Below are positions 56,573 through 64,000 of a stretch of 64,000 bases of DNA, one piece after another. The DNA lies in NCBI GenBank assembly GCA_002943765.1, contig PQWQ01000001.1:496001-560000 (forward strand), written 5' to 3'. The notes beneath the pieces are model-generated. The model was given only the letters and a program-made list of their open reading frames with translations, was not told the DNA's origin and ran no database searches. The DNA comes from Psoroptes ovis (lineage: Eukaryota; Arthropoda; Arachnida; Sarcoptiformes; Psoroptidae). Within the stretch, counting starts at the first letter, position 1. Each line of letters opens with the position of its first letter. Made by a program: the position numbers and the translations under genes.

Positions 56573-57925
56573 ATTATCATCATCATCATTGTCATTACAT
56601 TGTATTATTATTTGTGGGTTTCATACAAAATAAAATCAAATCAAATAAAATAAAGATTATAACTACAACAGCAACAACAAAAATTTGATGGTTAATAATA
56701 ATAATAACAAACATTGAATATATTGAAAATATCGAAGCAAAAATTGAATGAATTATCATTACTTTTTCCTCTTTTTTCTTTAAGATTTTAATTGAAAAAA
56801 TAAAATCTTGAAAATTAAAATAAAATCACGATCATCATCATCATCATCGGATGATGATGTTCATCAATGTAAAAACAATAAGATCCGATTCGACAGCCCA
56901 TAAACCAATGACATGTTTTTCGAAGCATGAATTTTCTTTATTTTTTTCTGATTTTCTTGAAGAATTTTTTCATTTGATTCTTCGATCATCATAAGAAAGA
57001 AAGCAAGAACAAAAAATTAATTTAAAATTATCATTAATGATCATCAATCATTATTTTATTCCATGATTATTATTATTCTTATTTATCATCAATATTATGA
57101 TATATTGATGATATATTGATAAATATTAATATAATTTCACTATGAAGCACTTCAAAAGTACCATAAGTCTTCGTTTATAATATGCTGCTCAATGATGATG
57201 ATGATACCATTTTGAAATTATAATCGAAAAAAAAATATTTTGTTCTCAAAATATTATTATTTGAAAAATCAATTCAAACATTTCTAATTACTAATTCAAT
57301 TCAATTTCAATACATTTCCATTCATTTCATTTAATAAATGCTATTTAATTCGTTTATTTTTTTCAATATATTTCTTCTGCTTTTACTTTGGAACCATCAA
57401 ATTAATAATATATAACCAGTAATAATGAAAATAATGAAAATAATAATCGTCAACTGTCATCGATAATCATTGATTGAATAATGATAATAATAATAATTAT
57501 TATTATGGCAGCTATTATATGATATGAATATAATGACACACATAGAAAATATTATTGAAAATTGATTGGCAGAATATGAGCAAAGATCATTGAATCTATG
57601 CTATTATCGATCAAAATTGTTGATTAATATTTTGAACAATCATTCTGATGAAAATCATTTGATTGAATATTGAATCTATTCTATATGAAAACTATTGAAT
57701 ATATTAAATCATTATTATTAATATATCATTTTTGTTTTGTTTTGTTTTCATCATTTTAATGAAAAATCATTCATCAATTAATTCATCAATGACAACATCA
57801 TCGTTGTCAACAAACTATCATTTATTCATCATCAAAAGAATTCATTGATAATGATTATTATTATGACGTAAATGATTAACATAATTCATTAATTCATTTG
57901 ATGAGACATTTGACAACGCACAAAA

Positions 57926-60900
57926 ATGAAAATACAAACATTACCATCGATAATATTGCCAACAACACCATTTACAGCATCGTCATCATCATCAACATCA
58001 TCATCATTATCATTATATGAAAATAATTATTATCAAAATTTTAATACAAATAATAAAAATCAATTAAAATATTTGTTAAAAGATTATCAATTTACACCGT
58101 TCATAGTGAAACCAACATATGAAGAAATATATGATTGTATCGTAAATGAAAATCTCAAACAACTGAAAAAATATGTTCTTGATTCATTTGGTGATCAAAT
58201 TTATTCATGGCGTAATGCAAACATTGTTACATCGATACATACATTGAATTTTATTGATTCAATACCGTTGATGCAGGTAAGAACAACATTTCAATGATGT
58301 TTGAATAATTTCAAATAATTTATTCAAATAATTCAAAACAATTTTTGTGTGATATTTGATATTTTTTTTAATTTACATTTGAATATCGATAGAAAAAGGG
58401 GAAGGGAGAAATTATTTGTATAATAATTTCCATATTTTTTGACATCTGTGAAAATTTCTTGAAAGTAAAATGAAAATTAATTAAATATTATGACTACCAG
58501 AATTATTATTATTATTATTAGAGTGTCCGAAAAGTTCTGGCCGATTTTCATGAGCAACTCTAATGATCGAGCCGGAATGAACTTTTCGGACAATCTAATA
58601 TTATTTTCCTTCCAAAAACAGAACCCAGTTAAATTGTCAATTGACATGAGAAAAGTAACAAATTTTTGTTTGATTTTCAATTTTATGTCTCGATATTTCT
58701 CTCTTCTCCATGTCTGTATTGGTACAATTTCCTTGATTTCCAAGAAAATTCATCAAATTCTTTGATTATCGAAGATATCAGCCAATTTTGAGATGAAAAA
58801 TTTGCAATTTTCCATCATGTACACATTACAACATTGTTTAAATGAGAAGAAAATTGAAGAATGAAACAACGAATCGAAATTCTCAATTTCTTCAATTCAA
58901 TTTCCAATACAATTTCACTGCACAATTCAAACAAAAAATCAATTCAAAATTCAATTGTTTGATTGAATAATAATTGCAATAATAATGATACAGTAATGAT
59001 ATATCCATAGTACAAGTATCTGTGTATTCATTATTTGATTTTTAAGGACGCAAAAAGTCAAGAAAACTGAAGAAGAAGAAGAAGAAATTCGTATATTTTT
59101 CAAATGAATTTAATCTTTTTCTTTTGCTAATTTCAAACCAAGAAAAATAGAAAATACTGAGTGTCCGAAAAGTTCTGGCCAATTTTCATGAGCAACTCTA
59201 TTGATCGAGCGGGATGAACTTTTCGGACAACTTAATAATAAAAAACATGTTAGCATTCAAAGCATTCAAAATATAGATAGATTGATTGAATAAATAAATG
59301 AAAAAAATTCTCAAGAATTAGACATATATATCGAATAAAAGTTGTCCGAAAAGTTCATTTTATTTAATCAATAGAGTTGCTCATGAAAATCGGTGAGAAC
59401 TTTTCGGACAATCTTATGAAAAAATATAAAATAAATTGGAAATTTCCAATTTATTTTACGGTTAAATTAATAATTATTCTTTTGTCTGATTTTTTGTGAA
59501 ATGTTTGTTCATCATTCTGTTCATTCATTCTGTTTGTTTATTCATCATTTTGATATTCTCTCTTACAAATTCTCCCATTTTCTGTTGAATTTTAGATTTG
59601 TATTCTCATTATTCTTATTATTTTTGTTGTTATTATTAACATTATTATCATGAATCATTATAAAATCATTAGAAAATCATTTAAAATTTGAGAAATAATC
59701 TTATTTGAGTGTATTTTTTGTCTGTGTGTGTGTGTGTGTTAAATTGTAAAGAATTCTCAAAATATAAAATAAAATAAATGAAAATAAATGAAAATCAAAT
59801 AAATGATCAGAGAAATTTTAATGATTACATGAAAATAATGATGATGATAATGATTTTTCGAAGAACATCATTCATCGATATTGTCCATTATATGATATCG
59901 AATCGTGTTTTCAATCATTTGTTTTCAAAGCTATTTTAATTTTTGAGAAAATTTCAATCATTTCTCCCGTCAAATATCATCATTCTGAGATGGAATATAT
60001 GAACAATCAATGAACAAATAATAATGAAAAATGTAACACAAAGTTTTCAGGGAAAAAAATATGAAAATGAATTTCAATTTACTTGATATTCAATTTTAGA
60101 TACCTGAGAATCCCGAATAATGAAAACCTTAAATAAATTCAATATAAATCCATATTTATCCTTGAAAAAACAAGAGATTTGGGATGAAATATAAGTGTAA
60201 ATGCATTTACAATTACAATATTGTATCAAAAAAACAAAGGTTGAATTCAAAAAAGAAAAAAATTTCAATGATAAATGGTTGAGCAAAGAATAAATCAAAA
60301 TATTAATTTTCAAATAATTAATGATGATATATTATAGAATAATATTGTTAATACATTTTTCTACGATTTTGTAATTTATATGAATGATCAAATTACCAAT
60401 AGAATTGCCATTAAAATTGACGATTTTGATCGATTCATTTCAGGTAGAAAATTTTCCAATGAAATTAATTATCAATCAATTTTCTACGGAAAACAAATAT
60501 GTTATCGATATACAATTTATCAAAATGTAATATATATTAGGTTGTCCGAAAAGTTCATTCCGCTTATTCAGTAAAGTTGCTCACGAAAATCGGTCAGAAC
60601 TTTTCGGACAACTCAATATTAATTTTGATCAGCCAGCAGTTTACACATATACAAATCTCGGTGGATATTTTTCCTTTACTTTTCTCATTTATCTTTATTT
60701 CTCTTCATATTTTCTTTATTTTATTAGAAAAATATTACATTATTGAATAATTTGATTGAAAAAGCAGCAGCAGCAACAGCAACAACCACAATCAATACAA
60801 CTACAACAACAACAACAACAAAAACGGCGAAAAAAATAACAAAATCAATAAAAAAAATTGAATGGTTTCTATCAAATGAACCGGAATTATTTCTAAGCCG

Positions 60901-62213
60901 TAACGGGCTCGGTATTACACCGTTACATCAATCAATATTATTTCGGCAATATGAAATTGTAACGTTGATTGTTAAACGATTACCAATTACATTAGATGCA
61001 TGTGATTATGTAAGTTATTATTATTATTTGATTTATATTTGTTTTTTTTTTAAATTTTTCAAATTTTGAAATTTCTGACTTTGGAAAAATTTCCGAAAAA
61101 AATTATTTTCGTATTATAACCCGTGATTTCAGAGAATTTCGATGAAATTCGAGGCAGAAATTTCCAGTTTTAAACTCCTGGTTTTCGTTTTGTTTTAATT
61201 CTTATTCTTTTCCAGCAAGTAATTCTCAGAATTCTCAGAATTTCATTTCTCCTCTGAAATTATTATTCAACAAACTAATCATTTTCATTTTCAGGTTCGG
61301 ATCATAATTTTGATATTTTCCAGAAATTTTTTCCCCGAAATGTTTTTCATCCTTCTTTAAGATTAATTTCTGGATGCAAATTTGTTTCAAATAAGTCTTA
61401 TTTCTTTGAATTTTTTCGCATTTTATTTAAGAATAATGAATTCAATCACAGAATTTTTATTTAAATCCAAGAATAATGAAATTTTTTTGTATTTTTCCCA
61501 AGAACTTGGTCATGATAATGATATGTTGAGTAATAAAGTGACTTCAGGAATAAAGTGAAATAAAATTGAAATGAAATGAAATGTGTGAAAATTTACGCGG
61601 AAAAATTTCAGGCAAAAATTTCAGGGTTTTCACACACACATTACCCTCTAAAAATAAGCCCGTAAAATGATATCAAAATGTTTGAAAAAAAAAATTGAAA
61701 TGAAACGAAAGATAAAACAAATATTAGATTGTCAGAAAAGTTTTTGCCGATTATATCGTAGAGAATCATCAGGAAAATCGGCAAGAACTTATTGGACAAC
61801 CTAATAAATTTGTACACATGAACCGTGTGCAAGTGTTTGTGTGTATTTGCATTGAAAAAATGCATTGAAAAATTCATTTTGTATTCAAAAATGAAAATTT
61901 AGGTCAAAATTATCATCATCAGTGTGTATGTGTGTATGTGTGTTGGTGTCATATACAACTGTCATTTTTTTTATTTCATTATTTCATTGTATGAAAAGCT
62001 AAAATTACCATCATAATCATTGTCATAATCATTATCACAATATTAGTCACATATTTTCTATTATAATCATTATCACCATTTATTTTTTCATTTTTTCCAT
62101 TTTTTCAGCAAGGTCGTACACCACTTCATTACGCTGCATTGTTATCCGATGATCATGGACAAATGTATTGTCGATTAGTTGAATTAGGTGCCCGTACAAC
62201 TGTCACCGATATG
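57926..62213 (+). CDS. Ankyrin-repeat protein, first three exons (gene continues past right edge)
   Basis: Exons 57926-58276, 60728-61009 and 62109-62213 (117, 94 and 35 codons), all phase 0, donors GTAAG and acceptors TTAG/TCAG. The first ~35 residues are Ser/Thr-rich; then comes a unique helical segment (YEEIYDCIVNENLKQLKKYV). Exon 2 starts with an Ala/Thr run and holds one ankyrin repeat (NGLGITPLHQSILFRQYEIV). A second repeat spans the exon 2/3 junction (CDY|QGRTPLHYAALLSDD...VELGARTTV). The second repeat has an extended loop (SDDHGQMYCRLVE) compared with the usual 33-residue unit. Ankyrin repeats mediate protein binding; I do not recognise the specific family. No further exon is visible up to 64000, so the next intron exceeds 1.7 kb. 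The Thr run in exon 2 is a CAA/ACA-type repeat. Confidence 0.8.
58518..58598 (-). mobile_element. Hairpin MITE copy 16, subfamily C, reversed
   Basis: 81 bp, TTAGAGTGTCCGAAAAGTTC ... AACTTTTCGGACAATCTAA, TA on both flanks. Interior TTTTCATGAGCAACTCTAAT. Confidence 0.87.
59157..59235 (-). mobile_element. Hairpin MITE copy 17, subfamily C, reversed
   Basis: 79 bp, CTGAGTGTCCGAAAAGTTC ... AACTTTTCGGACAACTTAA, TA on both flanks. Shares GAGTGTCC with copy 16 in place of GGTTGTCC, so the two are sister copies. Confidence 0.86.
59337..59416 (+). mobile_element. Hairpin MITE copy 18, subfamily C
   Basis: 80 bp, AAAAGTTGTCCGAAAAGTTC ... AACTTTTCGGACAATCTTA. Interior AATCAATAGAGTTGCTCATG. Only 101 bp from reversed copy 17. 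Confidence 0.8.
60537..60616 (+). mobile_element. Hairpin MITE copy 19, subfamily C
   Basis: 80 bp, TTAGGTTGTCCGAAAAGTTC ... AACTTTTCGGACAACTCAA, TA on both flanks. Ends 111 bp before ankyrin exon 2. Confidence 0.88.
61010..62108 (+). other. Ankyrin-gene intron 2
   Basis: 1.1 kb with one subfamily A hairpin MITE (61724-61804). No other feature seen. Confidence 0.8.
61724..61804 (+). mobile_element. Hairpin MITE copy 20, subfamily A
   Basis: 81 bp, TTAGATTGTCAGAAAAGTTT, inner TATATCGTAGAGAATCATC, right end TTATTGGACAACCTAA. TA on both flanks. Confidence 0.86.
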
Positions 62214-62703
62214 GTAAGTGTATTTTGATTTATTTTTTTTGTTTTCCCCCATTATTTTTTCGTTGTGAAATTCATTTTGTTTGAGCACGAAAAAAACGAA
62301 TAAAAGAAATGAACTTTTTTATATCTTCCATTAAATTTTATGGAAATTTTCCAATCTTCTTCTTCTTTTTCTTCATCACTGATTTACATTGATTCATATA
62401 CATCAAGGATATTTTTTGGAGAAAAATGGAGAAAAATGAAATGAAAATAGTCGAATTGAAGAAATTGAACGTAGAGAAAATTACGAAAAATACATTTAGT
62501 AAAAATGATTTTTTTTTTGCCATTTTTCTCGAAGAAAAAATGCAAACAAATGCGAAAATTTTTTACGTGTTTGAAAATGAATGAATGAATGAATGAATTT
62601 TGAAAATTTGCATTAAAATTTCAGCCTGTTTTTACTGTGTTTTAGCCTGGAAATTCTTGGGGAAAATTTCTTAGTTTTACTTTGAAGAAAATGAAAAAAA
62701 ATA

Positions 62704-62785
62704 TTAGGTTGTCCCATAAGTTCTTTCCGTTTTTTAATTTTTTTTGTTCATTCGGAAAGCGGCAAGAACTTATGGGACAACCTAA
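62704..62785 (+). mobile_element. Hairpin MITE copy 21, subfamily B
   Basis: 82 bp, TTAGGTTGTCCCATAAGTTC ... GAACTTATGGGACAACCTAA, TA on both flanks. The best-preserved subfamily B copy. Confidence 0.9.
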
Positions 62786-63272
62786 TAAATGAAATTTTTT
62801 AAAAAAAGCGAGTTTTATCCATTCATCCATTTATTTTCGTCTCAATTTTGAATTATTTATTTGCCTTTACTCACGTAAAAATTGGCAGATTATTTTGGAT
62901 TTTTTTTCGTTGTTGCCATGTTTGTGTATAGGCTCGTTTGTTCAACCTTTCTTAAACCCTATTTTCGCATTCATAACTCTACCAATTCAAAAGCATTTTA
63001 AATAAGAAAATTTTGGAAATTTTCTTTTCTCCAAAAAAATTCATTTCAAAAATAATTGCCAAAAGAAAACCATAGCAAATTTCATAGGGATTTATGTTGC
63101 ATGTATGCTGGATTCTGTGGAAACAAAAAAAAAAACAAAAAAATTTGTTTACCATTGTCTTAGATGAAGAGAAGATTCTGAAGAAAATATTCTTTGAATT
63201 TAAAATTAAATAAAAAAATAAATTAAAAATAAAACAGAGAAAAAAATTTTGAAAAAATGAATAATTTAAACA

Positions 63273-63353
63273 TTAGGTTGTCTGTAAAGTTCTGGCCTAT
63301 TTTCATGAACAACTCTATTTGATCGAGCGAAATGAACTTTTCGGACAACCTAA
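63273..63353 (-). mobile_element. Hairpin MITE copy 22, subfamily C, reversed
   Basis: 81 bp, TTAGGTTGTCTGTAAAGTTC ... AACTTTTCGGACAACCTAA, followed by TA. Interior TTTTCATGAACAACTCTATT. Confidence 0.87.
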
Positions 63354-64000
63354 TACATACACACAGAGAGAGCGAATATACAATTTACAGTAAATACAAT
63401 TTTTGATGCGAGAAAAAAATTTTCAAGCAACAGCCCAAAATACTAACTAAATGATAATAATAATAATAATTGATTATGGAAATGTTTTTCGTTGGAATTT
63501 TTATTTTGTTGAAATAATAATTTTTCAAATTTTTTTCAACGGTTATTTCTTCATATTTTTTTTATTATTTGGTCGGATAGTAAGGAGACAAGAAATTTTA
63601 GATATTAGACAGTCAGACAGATCAAAATAATTCTTTAAGTCTACCTTTGAAATAATTCTTCAGCAGAGGACCAAAACACCAAACGCAAAATGAAATCGCA
63701 AATGTTTCAAATGAAAATCATTTTTTCTCTCCTCCTTATTTCTTATTTCATTCATATAAGAAATCTGCTGTCAAAATTTATGACAAAATTTGAAACCAAA
63801 AATGGAATAAATTAAATAAAAAATTTTTTTTGAATACAAATCATTTCAAAGTCTTTGTATTTTAATTGTATTGTAATAATAATGGTAATTGTCTCCTTAT
63901 TTTTTTCTTAATGTTCCACATGTGTATTGTGTGTTTGCTTCACTGCAATGCATTTGTTTTGTACCCACAATGTTGTTTCACCATTTGACAATGTATGTCA

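Larger units (their letters stand above)
49009..57925. other. Intergenic, no supported gene
   Basis: 8.9 kb between the copia element and the ankyrin gene. Holds hairpin MITEs at 49610, 51984, 52530, 52824 and 56490, a GTT/CAA tract near 49217-49271, AAT runs near 55282-55345, poly-A runs and TGAA repeats. The longest open frame (49816-50211) is AT-biased and unlike any protein I know. The ankyrin-gene promoter must lie at the right end. Confidence 0.55.
58277..60727 (+). other. Ankyrin-gene intron 1
   Basis: 2.45 kb holding four subfamily C hairpin MITEs: two reversed (58518, 59157) then two forward (59337, 60537). Confidence 0.8.
62214..64000 (+). other. Ankyrin-gene intron 3, left part
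   Basis: 1.8 kb of AT-rich sequence with two hairpin MITEs (62704, 63273). No exon recognised before the window ends. Confidence 0.6.

Noticed and set aside
1..64000. CRISPR array, bacterial operon or prophage
   Set aside because: No direct-repeat/spacer pattern and no ribosome-binding-site gene layout; the genes are spliced eukaryotic ones.

Overview
The window is eukaryotic and very AT-rich. It has GT..AG introns and Asn/Gln/Asp/His-rich proteins, an arthropod-type tyramine/octopamine receptor, and introns of two size classes (58-98 bp in compact genes, 0.3-7 kb in others). I infer a small-genome arthropod, most likely an astigmatid mite (dust, scab or storage mite). Genus cannot be fixed from the sequence alone.

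Layout. 1-683 (minus): 5' part of a SAP30 gene (Sin3/HDAC corepressor subunit) running off the left edge. 1113-3417 (minus): a four-exon inositol hexakisphosphate kinase. 9279-10306 (plus): a two-exon, very divergent homologue of the PA28/REG proteasome activator. 12039-38844 (plus): a seven-exon biogenic amine GPCR of the tyramine/octopamine type, about 1079 residues, with two consecutive microexons (19 and 27 nt) and an intracellular loop 3 of roughly 500 residues made largely of homopolymer runs. 57926 to beyond the right edge (plus): 5' part of an ankyrin-repeat gene.

Mobile DNA is the other main content. A complete Ty3/gypsy element (20976-25785, minus, two identical 277-bp LTRs, GGTT target duplication) sits in receptor intron 3 and has landed inside a small hairpin transposon. 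A Ty1/copia element (44698-49003, minus, two identical 159-bp LTRs, AAAAC duplication) lies downstream of the receptor. Its primer site matches the anticodon region of elongator tRNA-Met, and an in-frame TAA interrupts its gag-pol frame inside the zinc knuckle. Twenty-two copies (21 full, one truncated) of a 79-84 bp hairpin MITE with mariner-like ends (TTAGGTTGTCC...GGACAACCTAA, TA duplications) are scattered over 4.8-63.4 kb, nearly all right of 20.9 kb. They fall into three subfamilies that share ends but differ inside.

The host genes show no operon-like relationship. The most unusual material is the hairpin MITE population (including inverted pairs inside one ankyrin-gene intron), the nested gypsy insertion, the copia priming and in-frame stop features, the divergent PA28, and the receptor's microexons and expanded loop. 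All homology calls were made by reading protein motifs from memory of the families; no database search was run.
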